A stretch of DNA of 64,000 nucleotides from Cyanobium sp. Aljojuca 7A6. Its GTDB lineage: Bacteria > Cyanobacteriota > Cyanobacteriia > PCC-6307 > Cyanobiaceae. The notes below the pieces were generated by a model. That model searched no databases and was not told the origin of the DNA. It saw nothing but the letters and a program-made list of their open reading frames with translations. Position 1 is the stretch's first letter. Each line of letters opens with the position of its first letter. The position numbers and the translations under genes were made by a program. The stretch spans positions 1 to 64,000 of the forward strand of contig NZ_JAGQCY010000013.1 in assembly GCF_024346455.1 (NCBI RefSeq), given 5' to 3'. Positions 17,143 through 25,464 of this stretch are shown here, piece after piece.

Positions 17143-17704
17143 ACTGGCGCTCCAGACCCTGGCGGCCTGCGGTCTGGTGATCGGTGCCTATCCCCGCTTT
17201 CGCTACGACGCCCGTGGCGGCGGCGGTGTGGGGCGGCTCAGCGAGGGGGACAGCACCGGTTCGCAGCGGCTCCTCTTCGACCCCGATGCTTTGAACATCC
17301 CCCCGCTCCACTGGCGCACCACCCGGTTCCTGGGCCTGCCGTTGCCCCCGGGGCTGGTGATCACGATCCACCCCCAACGATTCGACGGCAGCCTCGATGG
17401 CGCCACCGGCGCGATGGCGCTGCGGTTCTGCGCCCGCTTCCGTTTCGCCATCGGCTCGCTCTATCGGGCACCGGATCTGATCGTCGACACCATGCTCAGC
17501 ACTGGCCCTGTGCGGGGTCGCCGCCACCAGGCCATGGGCCAGCCCCTCGATGGCGATGGCCTGGCACAGCTGGTGGGGGTGGCCACCATCGCCCCCAGTG
17601 GTGATCCCTTTCTCGACCGGTTCCTGGGCCTGCCCGATGAGGCCCTGGCGCTGCTGCGCTGCCGGTTCGGGCCGCTGGCGCCGGACGCTCGGGACTTACC
17701 TTGA
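17135..17704 (+). CDS. Hypothetical protein in the MscS operon
   Basis: Protein of 189 residues overlapping the end of the MscS gene by 8 bases; start at the ATG at 17135. Its composition is mixed alpha/beta with conserved-looking blocks such as PPLHWRTTRFLGLPLPPGL and LRFCARFRFAIGSLY, and no membrane span, signal peptide or enzyme motif that I recognise. The many aromatic and Pro residues in the middle suggest a compact beta fold binding a ligand or lipid-like surface. Position implies co-expression with the channel and the DUF296-glutaredoxin gene. Confidence 0.55.
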   Translation: MAELALQTLAACGLVIGAYPRFRYDARGGGGVGRLSEGDSTGSQRLLFDPDALNIPPLHWRTTRFLGLPLPPGLVITIHPQRFDGSLDGATGAMALRFCARFRFAIGSLYRAPDLIVDTMLSTGPVRGRRHQAMGQPLDGDGLAQLVGVATIAPSGDPFLDRFLGLPDEALALLRCRFGPLAPDARDLP

Positions 17705-17712
17705 CCCCCTTG

Positions 17713-18342
17713 ATGCCCGATCCCGCCATGCATCCCCTGCCGTTGCATCTCGGAGCGGGCAGTGATCTGCGAGCCAGCCTCGAGCAGCTGGGGACCCAGG
17801 CCGGCGCCTCCGGGTTCGTGCTCGGGGTGGTGGGCGACCTCTCCCAGGCAGCCTTCCAGTGCCCCGGCCAGGCCGAGCCCACCTTGCTTCAGGGGCACCT
17901 GGAGATCATCACCCTGCAGGGCACGGTGGCGCCCCAGGGGGTGCACCTGCACCTGAGCCTGTCCGATGGCGAGTGCCAGGTCTGGGGCGGCCACCTCGAG
18001 CACGGCAGCCTGGTGCTCAGGGGCGCCGACCTGCTGGTGGGCTTCCTGCCCACGGCCGCAGCCCAGGAGCCAGCTGCCGCGGCGGCCAGCCCCGCCCAAC
18101 CACGGGTGGAGATCGCCGTGCTCAGCGGCTGCCCCTTTTCGGCCCGGGCCCTGCGCATGCTGCGCACCCTCGGCATCCCCCATCGGGTGCAGCTGGCCGA
18201 CGACGCGCACGTCCGTCAGCAGGTCGCCGAACGCAGCGGCAGCGGTTCGATGCCCCAGGTGTTCATCGATGGCCAGCCCATCGGCGGCTACGACGCCCTG
18301 GCCGATCTGCACGGCCGGGGCGCCCTCGACCATCTGCGCTGA
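17713..18342 (+). CDS. DUF296 (PPC) domain fused to monothiol glutaredoxin domain
   Basis: Protein of 209 residues. Residues about 5-113 look like a DUF296/PPC domain: LHLGAGSDLRASLEQL, ASGFVLGVVGDLSQA, a GHLEIITLQGTV strand, and HLHLSLSDGECQVWGGHL. A Pro/Ala linker (115-130) leads to a glutaredoxin domain with the active site CPFS at 140-143, the cis-Pro motif SMPQVFIDG near 179 and a glutathione-site GGYDAL near 191. CPxS makes it a monothiol-type glutaredoxin. PPC domains trimerise, so the fusion would display three redox domains on one core. The ATG at 17713 is used; a TTG at 17701 would overlap the previous stop. Confidence 0.75.
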   Translation: MPDPAMHPLPLHLGAGSDLRASLEQLGTQAGASGFVLGVVGDLSQAAFQCPGQAEPTLLQGHLEIITLQGTVAPQGVHLHLSLSDGECQVWGGHLEHGSLVLRGADLLVGFLPTAAAQEPAAAAASPAQPRVEIAVLSGCPFSARALRMLRTLGIPHRVQLADDAHVRQQVAERSGSGSMPQVFIDGQPIGGYDALADLHGRGALDHLR

Positions 18343-18363
18343 GGGCCCGCCGCCTAGCGGGCC
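18343..18363. terminator. Hairpin between converging genes, possible bidirectional terminator
   Basis: Arms GGCCCGC (18344-18350) and GCGGGCC (18357-18363) form a perfect 7-bp stem with a 6-base loop at the junction of the converging DUF296-glutaredoxin and msrA genes. It overlaps the last codons of msrA. There is no T tract on either side, so termination is only suggested by position. Confidence 0.35.
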
Positions 18364-19055
18364 AGCTCCGGAAACTGCGCCTTTAGCTGGGCCACCTTGG
18401 GTTGGTCATGGATCACGACGTAGGGGTGGGTCGGGTTGCGGGCGACGAAGTTCTGGTGGTAGGCCTCGGCGGGGGTGAAGCCACGCCACTCCTCCACCGT
18501 CGTGGCGATCGGCCGGGGCAGGGCGCCGGAGCGGTTCAGCTGGCTGATGTAGGCCGCAGCCACCCGGCGCTGCTCCGGGTCGGTGGGGAAGATCGCCGAG
18601 CGGTACTGGGAGCCCACGTCCGGACCCTGGCGGTTCAGCTCGGTGGGGTCGTGGGCGACGGAGAAGAAGACCTTCAGCAGCTGGCCGTAGCTCACCCGGG
18701 CCGGGTCGTAGGTGATGCGGATGCCCTCGGCGTGGCCGGTGTCGCCGCCACTCACCCGCTCGTAGGCGGCGGTGGCCGGATTGCCGCCGGTGTAGCCGTT
18801 CACCACCTCGGTGACGCCTTTGACGTGCTCGAACACCGCCTCCATGCCCCAGAAGCAACCCCCGGCCAGCACCGCCGTGGCGCGTGGGCCGGCCGCCAGG
18901 GTGAGCCCGGTGTCCGGATCGGGCAGGCTGGCGGCTGCGGCGCTGGAGCCTCCATGGCGGGGCAGAAGGCCCGCCGCGATCAGCGGCAACGCCAGCAGGC
19001 CGGCAGCCAACGCCGAGAGGGCGGCGGCTGTGGTGAGGCGTGGCGACAGTCGCAT
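18354..19055 (-). CDS. msrA: Peptide methionine-S-sulfoxide reductase MsrA, exported form
   Basis: Protein of 233 residues. The MsrA domain (about 58-225) has the active site GGCFWGME with Cys67, GYTGGNPATAAYERVSGGDTGHAE split by short loops, and YRSAIF. It reduces methionine-S-sulfoxide in proteins using thioredoxin. Unlike the cytosolic enzyme it has a 45-residue extension with a basic start and a hydrophobic core (ALSALAAGLLALPLIAAGLL), so export to the periplasm or thylakoid lumen is likely. msrB is not nearby. Clear ATG at 19055. Confidence 0.88.
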   Translation of the reverse strand: MRLSPRLTTAAALSALAAGLLALPLIAAGLLPRHGGSSAAAASLPDPDTGLTLAAGPRATAVLAGGCFWGMEAVFEHVKGVTEVVNGYTGGNPATAAYERVSGGDTGHAEGIRITYDPARVSYGQLLKVFFSVAHDPTELNRQGPDVGSQYRSAIFPTDPEQRRVAAAYISQLNRSGALPRPIATTVEEWRGFTPAEAYHQNFVARNPTHPYVVIHDQPKVAQLKAQFPELAR

Positions 19056-19141
19056 CGGAGGGGAAGCGGGTGCTGCAGGAACTACCGGCCAGGGCCCCCG
19101 GCGGATTCCCCCGTAAGGTCAATCCAAGAGATGGAACCTCC

Positions 19142-19423
19142 ATGGCAGCCCGCCTCGCCATCGGCCCGGTGGACGTGAGTCCCGAAGTGCGCGAGTGGGT
19201 GGATGGCGAAACCCTGCAGCGTCTGGTGGCCCGCCACCGCCGCGGCGACTGGGGGGTGGTCGATGCCCGCGATGCCCGCGACAACACCATCGCCGCCTAT
19301 CGCCAGCAGGGCTCCCTGCGCAGCGTCTTCGATCTCGGCCAGGGCCTGCAGGTCTGGATCCTCACCCATGACCTTGGCACCGACCGGCTGCACACGCTGG
19401 TGTTGCTGCCGAGTGACGAATAG
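19142..19423 (+). CDS. Small conserved hypothetical protein
   Basis: Protein of 93 residues from the ATG at 19142; the open frame extends upstream over the msrA promoter but those residues look non-coding. The core LVARHRRGDWGVVDARDARDN and LGQGLQVWILTHDLG resembles a family of small plasmid- or phage-related bacterial proteins of unknown role with a GDWG...D..N pattern. No membrane or signal sequence. Monocistronic as far as can be seen. Confidence 0.55.
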   Translation: MAARLAIGPVDVSPEVREWVDGETLQRLVARHRRGDWGVVDARDARDNTIAAYRQQGSLRSVFDLGQGLQVWILTHDLGTDRLHTLVLLPSDE

Positions 19424-19513
19424 AGGCTTGAGGCTTGGTTGGGTGCTTTTGCTCCTGCATGATCGGGACCATTCGTCAGTTCTAATCACATTGAGCGGGC
19501 CTGACTTGTCAGG

Positions 19514-20053
19514 TTGCTGATAACAGTCAGGACTCACTACCGTCTGCATTCACAGCTTGATTATCGCCTGCACTGGAGCCTCAACCACACCCATCCCCGG
19601 CGTCAGGTCTGGGGAGTCTTGGCTGTTCCCCAGAGCCCCTTATGTCCACGATGGCACCGTCTTCATGATTTCTTCCGTCAGCATGTGTTGCCTCGCCCCT
19701 GGACGCGGCGGCGGGATGGCTTAAAAGTGGTCACCAGATTGTTGGGAGCTGAAAAATTGATTGAGCTTCCCCAGCCCAGGCGTCAGTCCCCGTCCAGGCT
19801 TCAGGGCCTCCAGCCCCAACGGTCTCAGGTGCGTCCTGCTGAAGCAGGCTCGGCTGGGCTGGGCTGGTCTCCGGCCGACGAGTTGGCTGCCCTTGAGACC
19901 GTCTGGGAAAGCCTCTGTCAGGACGCCACCGGTCCAGGCCCTTCTCCACAGCTGCCGAACCTTCCCAGCCCCAGTCTGGTCCGTGGAGCTGTCCAGCGCC
20001 CCCTTCGCCAGCGGAATCGCCTCGCCGGCACCAACGGAAGGCTGGCCTCCTGA
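19514..20053 (+). CDS. Doubtful open frame
   Basis: A 179-residue frame from a TTG in an otherwise gene-poor stretch (19424-20302). The first 95 residues are rich in His, Arg and Trp with no recognisable domain, and the last 80 are Pro/Ser/Gln-rich and look like translated non-coding DNA. There is no clear ribosome site. It may be spurious or the remains of a gene. Confidence 0.15.
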   Translation: MLITVRTHYRLHSQLDYRLHWSLNHTHPRRQVWGVLAVPQSPLCPRWHRLHDFFRQHVLPRPWTRRRDGLKVVTRLLGAEKLIELPQPRRQSPSRLQGLQPQRSQVRPAEAGSAGLGWSPADELAALETVWESLCQDATGPGPSPQLPNLPSPSLVRGAVQRPLRQRNRLAGTNGRLAS

Positions 20054-20082
20054 GCGTTTTCTTCTCTTTTCTCAATTCTTCG

Positions 20083-20123
20083 TGGTGAAGGAATGTATGG
20101 ATCCTTCACCAGGCGCTTAGCGC
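20083..20123 (+). promoter_or_regulatory. Two adjacent inverted repeats upstream of the rod linker gene
   Basis: A perfect 10-bp inverted repeat (TGGTGAAGGA at 20083-20092 and TCCTTCACCA at 20102-20111, 9-base loop) is followed at once by a second (GCGCT at 20113-20117 and AGCGC at 20119-20123). Both lie about 180-220 bases before the linker start with no T tract after them, so they look more like an operator or leader structure than a terminator. A polypyrimidine run precedes them. Confidence 0.4.
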
Positions 20124-20302
20124 TGTAACGATCTTGGTTTCTTCGCTCCGAATCGGGTAAGACTCGCGGCTTGACATCGTCGATGGGCGGGCCTTCCGGA
20201 GAAAACTTTTCTGTCGTGCGCCTGCACCGGTTGCCGTTGGAAGCCGCCACCTCCCCTGCCCATGGCGATGTTCTTCTCTCTGCCCTTTGCGTTGTTTTCA
20301 CC

Positions 20303-21238
20303 ATGGCCCTGGTCCAAGCCCCTTCCCTTGGCATCGAGCGTTTCGCGGATGATCGCAACAAGGAGAACTGGTCGAAGGCGTCGCCGCAGGATCGTGATGG
20401 CATCATCCGGCTGGTGTATCAGCAGGTGCTCGGCCAGCAGTATGTGATGCAGAATGAACGCCTTGTCGGTGCCGAATCTCTCTTCCGAAACGGCTACCTC
20501 ACCGTGCAGGAATTCGTCCGCACCCTGGCCAGAAGCGGGCTCTATCGCGCTCGTTTCTTTGAATCCTGCAATCCTTACCGCTTCATCGAGCTCAACCACA
20601 AACATCTCCTCGGCCGGGCACCCCACAACAAGGCCGAGATGCTGCACCACTTCACGATCCTGCAGGAGCAGGGCTACGACGCCGAAATCGATTCCTACAT
20701 CGACAGTCACGAATATCAGGAGCGCTTCGGCTCCGATGTGGTGCCCTATCTCCACGGCTGGGACTATTCAGCTGGTCACCAGGGTCAGCAGTTTTCCTGG
20801 CTGATGCAGCTGGCCGGTGGAGCGGCCGCCTCGGTCAAGGGAGACAGCGCCGGCACCCGCTTCAAGCTCGGCCGGGCCCTGCACCAGGATCGGGCCGTAA
20901 CGGTGTCGGTCAAGAGTCCCCGATTCAGCGGTGAATCCTTCTTCCAGGCCAACCTGGTCCAGGGGGGCACCAGTGTCGATGGTCCGGTTTCCCGGAGCGG
21001 CCAGCTCACCGATACCTCCCGTGGCCACCGTGCAGAGGCCCTGGTGGTGTCGGCGGGGGTGCGCAGCACCAGCACATCCAGTGGTCGGGTGGCCACCATC
21101 ACGGCCACCGGGCTGGTGAACAACGCGGTGGTGCGCAGCGGTGCCTATGTGATGCGGGTGCCCTACAGCCGCATGAACGAGGCCCTGCAGCGGGCGCAGC
21201 GTCTCGGTGGCCGGGTGGTGCGGGTCAGCGTCAACTGA
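20303..21238 (+). CDS. Phycobilisome rod linker polypeptide
   Basis: Protein of 311 residues. Residues about 10-180 are a phycobilisome linker domain, with QQVLGQQYVMQNERLVGAES in parts, VREFVRTLA-like TVQEFVRTLARSGLYR, FFESCNPYRFIELNHKHLLG and the loop GRAPHNKAEM. Residues about 255-311 are a CpcD-type domain ending in VPYSRMNEALQRAQRLGG. This layout is that of rod linkers (CpcC/CpeC type), which sit inside phycobiliprotein hexamers and join discs. The start ATG at 20303 gives the usual short N-terminus; the open frame upstream is not linker-like. The gene is far from the bilin genes at 55-64 kb. Whether it serves phycocyanin or phycoerythrin cannot be told. Confidence 0.85.
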   Translation: MALVQAPSLGIERFADDRNKENWSKASPQDRDGIIRLVYQQVLGQQYVMQNERLVGAESLFRNGYLTVQEFVRTLARSGLYRARFFESCNPYRFIELNHKHLLGRAPHNKAEMLHHFTILQEQGYDAEIDSYIDSHEYQERFGSDVVPYLHGWDYSAGHQGQQFSWLMQLAGGAAASVKGDSAGTRFKLGRALHQDRAVTVSVKSPRFSGESFFQANLVQGGTSVDGPVSRSGQLTDTSRGHRAEALVVSAGVRSTSTSSGRVATITATGLVNNAVVRSGAYVMRVPYSRMNEALQRAQRLGGRVVRVSVN

Positions 21239-21254
21239 TTCAGAGCCCGGGGGG

Positions 21255-22814
21255 TCAGGGCCGCAGGTCCACCCCCCTCAGGGCCAGCAACTGGCGGCAG
21301 ACCATCAGGGCCGAGAGGCTCACCCCGGCGGTGCCCTCGCCGGGGTGGATGGCATCCCCGCACAGCCACAGGCCCGCCAGGGGAGTGCGGCTGGCCAGGC
21401 CGAAAGGCCCGAAACGGCTGGGGTGCTGGCCCAGGCCGCCCACATACCCCCAGGGCCGGCCGGTCCAGCCGGAAAAGCCCCGGGGGGTGGCCAGTTCTCC
21501 ATGCAGCCAGTCGGCAGGCCCCACCCCCAGCAGTTGCTGCAGGCCCTCCTGGATCGCGGCCATCGCCTGCTGCTTGCGGGCCTGATAGTCGGCCTCCTCC
21601 CCACCGAACCAGGGCCGGGCCGGGGTGAACACACTGGCGATCACCGTGGCCCGCCCGGCGGGGGCCCGGCCATCGCCGTCCTGGCTCACCGAGACGAACA
21701 GGGAGCCCGGTTCAGGGGCCGCCAGCTGCAGATGGCTGGGGCAGCCCGTCGGCAGCTTGTCCCGCTCGACGGCCCCGTAGAACACCAAGGCCCCACTGGG
21801 TTCGTGCAGGGTCTCGAGCCGCCGGCGGTAGCCGGCTGGCAGGCCGTCCCCGAGCAGGGCCGGCAGGGTCTGGGGGGGCAGGGTCACCACCACCTCAGCG
21901 GCCGTCAGATTGAAGTCCGCTTCTGTCGCCCCGGGATCGCCAGGGCGAACCGATGGGCGCCGGCCCGTGATCTGCCAGAGCGCGTCCGCCTGGGCGGGAG
22001 GCCGCAGCTGTTCGACGCGGTGTCGCAGCCGCAGCCGACCGCTGTGCAGGGCCACGGCCTGCTCAAGGCTGTCGCTGAGGGCCTGCATCGAGCCCTCCAG
22101 GTGCCAGAGACCCAGCGGCTCCTGCACCATCGCCAGCACTGTGGCCCCGTACAGCGCGGCCGTGCGATTGGCGGGCTCCTGGGAGTAGAGCTTCAGCTGC
22201 AGATCCAGGAAGCGCCGCAGCCTGGCGTCGGCGGCGCAGCCGCAGATCCGCAACAGGTCGGCCACCGTGGCGGTGGTCAGCAGACCGCTGGCCAGCGTCC
22301 CTGGTCCCACCGCTCCCAGCAGTTGGCCCAGATCCCACCAGCTGCGCGGCGGCAGCACCGGATCTTGCGAAGCGAAGGCCCAGTTGGCCCGGTGCACCGC
22401 GTCGCAGAGGGCCCAGAAGCGTTCACTGCCGGGGAACTGTCTCAGCCGTTCCTGGCGCCAGCGCTCCGGGTCGCGCCAGATCGACACCGGCTCGCGTCCA
22501 TCACCCAGGTCCACCACGCAGCCGGGATCCAGCGGCACGGCCGCCGGCGGCGCCACCCCCAGATGGCGGAACAACCGGGCGTGGATGCCGACGGGGGTGC
22601 CGTCTCCCTGCTCCAGGCCCGCCACCTGGGTAGCCCCCACGTCGAACACGTAGGGCCCGCGCCGGAATGTGCCGGCGCAGCCGCCGCTCTGGCGATGGGC
22701 CTCCAACAGCTCCACATTGAGCCCCTGCTTCGCCAGCAGTGCGGCCGCCGTGAGGCCAGCGATGCCGGCGCCCACCACCACCACATCTGGTTTGGGCCTG
22801 TTGCTGGAGGTCAA
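21255..22814 (-). CDS. crtD: FAD-dependent carotenoid desaturase, CrtD-like
   Basis: Protein of 519 residues. An N-terminal FAD-binding strand [17 protein letters not shown] (residues 11-27) is followed by the carotenoid desaturase/isomerase pattern [20 protein letters not shown], and a C-terminal [23 protein letters not shown]-type segment split across about 480-505 binds FAD. Within this family the sequence most resembles the cyanobacterial C-3',4' desaturase CrtD, which acts in myxol-type carotenoid synthesis, though CrtISO-like or CrtO-like roles are alternatives. The start is a TTG at 22814 inside a small hairpin (22812-22838), so translation may be weak or controlled. Only 16 bases separate its end from the linker gene. 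Confidence 0.7.
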   Translation of the reverse strand: MTSSNRPKPDVVVVGAGIAGLTAAALLAKQGLNVELLEAHRQSGGCAGTFRRGPYVFDVGATQVAGLEQGDGTPVGIHARLFRHLGVAPPAAVPLDPGCVVDLGDGREPVSIWRDPERWRQERLRQFPGSERFWALCDAVHRANWAFASQDPVLPPRSWWDLGQLLGAVGPGTLASGLLTTATVADLLRICGCAADARLRRFLDLQLKLYSQEPANRTAALYGATVLAMVQEPLGLWHLEGSMQALSDSLEQAVALHSGRLRLRHRVEQLRPPAQADALWQITGRRPSVRPGDPGATEADFNLTAAEVVVTLPPQTLPALLGDGLPAGYRRRLETLHEPSGALVFYGAVERDKLPTGCPSHLQLAAPEPGSLFVSVSQDGDGRAPAGRATVIASVFTPARPWFGGEEADYQARKQQAMAAIQEGLQQLLGVGPADWLHGELATPRGFSGWTGRPWGYVGGLGQHPSRFGPFGLASRTPLAGLWLCGDAIHPGEGTAGVSLSALMVCRQLLALRGVDLRP

Positions 22815-23279
22815 CGCAGCACCGAGATTGGTGCGTTGATGCTGGCAGGCTTGATTCCAGTGCCGCGGTTCCAGGCCTTGTCGACAGGACGGAGGACCTG
22901 GTGCTCAGGCTGGACGACGCATCGCAAGAGACCTTGAGGTAGTTCTGAGGCAGATGTGCAGCCGATGAATCTGAGCGGGAAATGACATATCAGAGTGGTC
23001 AGGTTCCACGCATTGGGGAGAAGTCAGTAACCGACTAAAGGCTGCTTTCTCTGTATCCCAAATGTGACTTTGTGAGAAGTTTCGTTTGGCTGAGAGTGTC
23101 ATGCTGCTGCAAACCTGCTGGACTCAATCAGCCTCACGCATCACAGTGATGCCTTGGTCGCACAGCGTGTGAATGGTCTTGCAGCCCTTGTGCAGGAAGG
23201 CAATGGTCAAGCGAAATGTCTGAAAAATATGAAGAGAACTGCAGCACTTCATTGGCGTCAAGAAATCCCAGTAAAATCC
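22815..23279. other. Intergenic region between crtD-like and PEP-CTERM-type genes
   Basis: This 465-base divergent spacer is less GC-rich than the genes around it and has no supported gene. It begins with an imperfect hairpin (CAACGCA at 22812-22818 and TGCGTTG at 22832-22838) over the crtD-like start. The rest presumably carries the two divergent promoters; I see no tRNA or repeat. Confidence 0.5.
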
Positions 23280-23978
23280 ATGAAAATGTCACTTTCTTCC
23301 TCCGCACTCGGCCTTCTGGATAAGGCCTCCTCTTGTCAATTCCTTTCCAAGTCGTTGTTCGGAGCAGCCGTTGCAACGGTCTTCGCTTCTGCGTTGTCGG
23401 CCGGCTCTGCCAGCGCAGCCACCACTACGACCTGTGGCATCGCCGCAGATCTGACGTTGGGGGACAAGATCATCTCCAACATCCTCTGCAGTGGCGTTGG
23501 TGCAGAGACTGAGATCCGATTCGGTGCAGCCGGACCCATCTACGATTTTGGAACCACGATCGATCCACCAGCTCAATCGGGATCCATCGCATACACGATT
23601 GCTATCACAGATCCTCGGGCTTTTGAATTTCAGGCCGTTGGTCTTGGGGCTGGTTGTGCGTTTGCCGAATTGGGCGGTTGCACCGTGACCAAGACGGTCC
23701 GTTGGGCTGGTGGTTTCACTTCTCTGGTGGCCGTCAACGGTATCCCCCCGTCCAGTTACCTGTTCGCCCCTGGAGTTTCGACGCTCGAGATTGAGGATGT
23801 GTTCTTTGCCCATGGGCAAACGGTCATTTCCGTTGTCAACAACTCCTTCATCCAGAGGGCAGCGCAAGTTCCGCCGGACTCCGTCCCCGGACCTCTCCCC
23901 GTCCTTGGCGCGGCTGCTGCCTTCGGGTTCAGCCGCAAGCTCAGGGCCCGGATCAGGAAGCCCGCCCCAGCGCTCTGA
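23280..23978 (+). CDS. Exported protein with PEP-CTERM-type sorting tail
   Basis: Protein of 232 residues. A signal peptide covers about residues 1-46, with a hydrophobic core around SLFGAAVATVFASALSAG and cleavage near ASA. The C-terminus VPGPLPVLGAAAAFGFSRKLRARIRK has the three parts of the cyanobacterial PEP-CTERM signal: a VPGPLP motif, a hydrophobic helix and a basic end. Such tails direct processing by an exosortase (XrtH-like in cyanobacteria), usually for surface proteins. The middle is beta-rich with a few Cys. The ATG at 23280 gives the best signal peptide. A terminator follows at 24005-24029. Confidence 0.75.
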   Translation: MKMSLSSSALGLLDKASSCQFLSKSLFGAAVATVFASALSAGSASAATTTTCGIAADLTLGDKIISNILCSGVGAETEIRFGAAGPIYDFGTTIDPPAQSGSIAYTIAITDPRAFEFQAVGLGAGCAFAELGGCTVTKTVRWAGGFTSLVAVNGIPPSSYLFAPGVSTLEIEDVFFAHGQTVISVVNNSFIQRAAQVPPDSVPGPLPVLGAAAAFGFSRKLRARIRKPAPAL

Positions 23979-24004
23979 AGCCTGTCCCGCCATCGCCTCT
24001 GCGT

Positions 24005-24029
24005 CCTTGCCGTCAGGCAGGGATTTTTT
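24005..24029 (+). terminator. Rho-independent terminator of the PEP-CTERM-type gene
   Basis: CCTTGCC (24005-24011), loop GTCA, GGCAGGG (24016-24022), one A, then six T residues. The 7-bp stem has one T-G pair. It lies 27 bases after the stop codon. Confidence 0.75.
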
Positions 24030-24095
24030 ACAGGCTCCTCTCAAAGGGCCGAGCGGGGCCGCCGGGTCAGGCTGGAGCCATGCCTCGCACCACCC

Positions 24096-25028
24096 ATGCC
24101 TCCCCCTGATCCCCTGGCCCCCTGGCTGAAGGAGCGGCTCGGTGTGGAGCTACGCGGCCGGAGGCCCGTCGGTGGCGGCTGCATCCATAGCGCCTGGTGT
24201 CTGGAACTTGTCGACGGCAGCCGGCTGTTCGTCAAAACCAATGGGGCCTCCGCCCTGCCGCTTTTGGAGGCGGAAGCCGAGGGCCTGCAGGCTCTGGCAG
24301 TGGCGGCGTGCGAGGCAGGGCCGCTCGTGCCCGTGCCCCTGGCCTGGGGCACGGCGGGACCATTGGCCGTGCTGGTGCTCTCCTGGCTGGCGCTGGAGGG
24401 CGGCCGTTCTGCTGCAGCAGCGCCGCAGTGGCACCGTCTGGGGGCCGCCCTGGCGGGGCTGCACCGGCGCAGCCTCACGCGGTGCTGCGTGGCAGAGGAT
24501 CGGCCTGGGTCAGCCTTCGGCTGGCCCCGGGACAACGTCATCGGGGCCTTCCCCCAGCGCAACGGCTGGGACGAGGACTGGGGCCGCTTCTTCGTGGAAC
24601 GGCGTCTGGCGCCCCAGCTGGAGCACCTGGCCCTCCGGGGCACCCCCCTCGCTCAGGCCCGATCGCTGTTGGAGGGCGCCGGCCAGTGGCTGGACAACCA
24701 CCACCCCGACCCCTGCCTGGTGCACGGTGATCTCTGGAGCGGCAACGCCGCCATCTGTGCCGGCGGCCAGGGGGCGATCTTCGATCCGGCGGTCTACCGG
24801 GCCGATCGGGAAGTGGACCTCGCCATGGCAAGGCTGTTCGGGGGCTTCCCCGCCCCATTCTTCGCTGGTTACGAAGCGGAATGGCCCCTGCCCTCAGGCC
24901 ACCGATTCCGTAGCGATCTCTACAACCTGTATCACCTGCTCAACCACGCCAACCTTTTCGGTGGCTCCTACCTGGGCCAGTGCCAGGAGCGCATCGAAGA
25001 ACTCCTGAACCAGGGGACGCCCCAGTAG
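24096..25028 (+). CDS. Fructosamine kinase family protein
   Basis: Protein of 310 residues of the fructosamine/ketosamine-3-kinase family, which phosphorylates sugar adducts on lysines and so starts their removal from glycated proteins. Visible are the Gly-rich entry GRRPVGGGCIHSAW (residues 21-34), the ATP lysine in LFVKTN, the catalytic loop HGDLWSGN (210-217) and the metal-binding D230 in IFDPAVY. Clear ATG at 24096 and a full-length kinase. It ends just before the convergent CAAD gene. Confidence 0.9.
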   Translation: MPPPDPLAPWLKERLGVELRGRRPVGGGCIHSAWCLELVDGSRLFVKTNGASALPLLEAEAEGLQALAVAACEAGPLVPVPLAWGTAGPLAVLVLSWLALEGGRSAAAAPQWHRLGAALAGLHRRSLTRCCVAEDRPGSAFGWPRDNVIGAFPQRNGWDEDWGRFFVERRLAPQLEHLALRGTPLAQARSLLEGAGQWLDNHHPDPCLVHGDLWSGNAAICAGGQGAIFDPAVYRADREVDLAMARLFGGFPAPFFAGYEAEWPLPSGHRFRSDLYNLYHLLNHANLFGGSYLGQCQERIEELLNQGTPQ

Positions 25029-25049
25029 GGAAGTTGATGGTGCTGGCGC

Positions 25050-25421
25050 TCAGCTCAGGTATTCCTTGCGCAGGGTCTGAAGCTTGGCCATCACGGCCGA
25101 GCGCTTTTCACCCGTGGTGAGGTTGTTCCAGCTCCAGTTGCCCACCACCACCAGCCCGAGCAGTTCGAGCAGGCCCGGCACGATCGGCAGCAGGTTGATG
25201 GTGTCGAGCACGCCCTTGATCAGGATCTGGGCCACGATCACGGCCAGCAGAACGCCGGAAGCCTTGCCGATGCGGCCCACCTGGCTCCAGTCCACCTTGT
25301 CGAGGGTTTCGTTGACCTTGCCGATCACCTTGCTGTAGCGCTCCGTGAAATCCACCTCTGCGGCGCTGGTGCTGGTGTCGTCCTGCATGGTCTCCTTCTC
25401 CTCGGTCGTGCTGTCGATCAT
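25050..25421 (-). CDS. CAAD-domain thylakoid membrane protein
   Basis: Protein of 123 residues with an acidic N-terminus, an amphipathic helix (YSKVIGKVNETLDKVDW) and two adjacent hydrophobic helices (about 56-75 and 80-98), the layout of the CAAD domain. In cyanobacteria this domain also occurs inserted in aminoacyl-tRNA synthetases and resembles the plant CURT1 proteins that curve thylakoid membranes. A free-standing copy is normal. A perfect inverted repeat AGGAGA-GG-TCTCCT (25425-25438) covers its ribosome site. Confidence 0.8.
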   Translation of the reverse strand: MIDSTTEEKETMQDDTSTSAAEVDFTERYSKVIGKVNETLDKVDWSQVGRIGKASGVLLAVIVAQILIKGVLDTINLLPIVPGLLELLGLVVVGNWSWNNLTTGEKRSAVMAKLQTLRKEYLS

Positions 25422-25464
25422 GGAAGGAGAGGTCTCCTAACGGAATGATGCATAACGTACCGGT

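Noticed and set aside
21207-22937. Plus-strand open frame opposite the crtD-like gene
   Set aside because: Antisense shadow with no domain; the minus frame has an FAD-binding motif.
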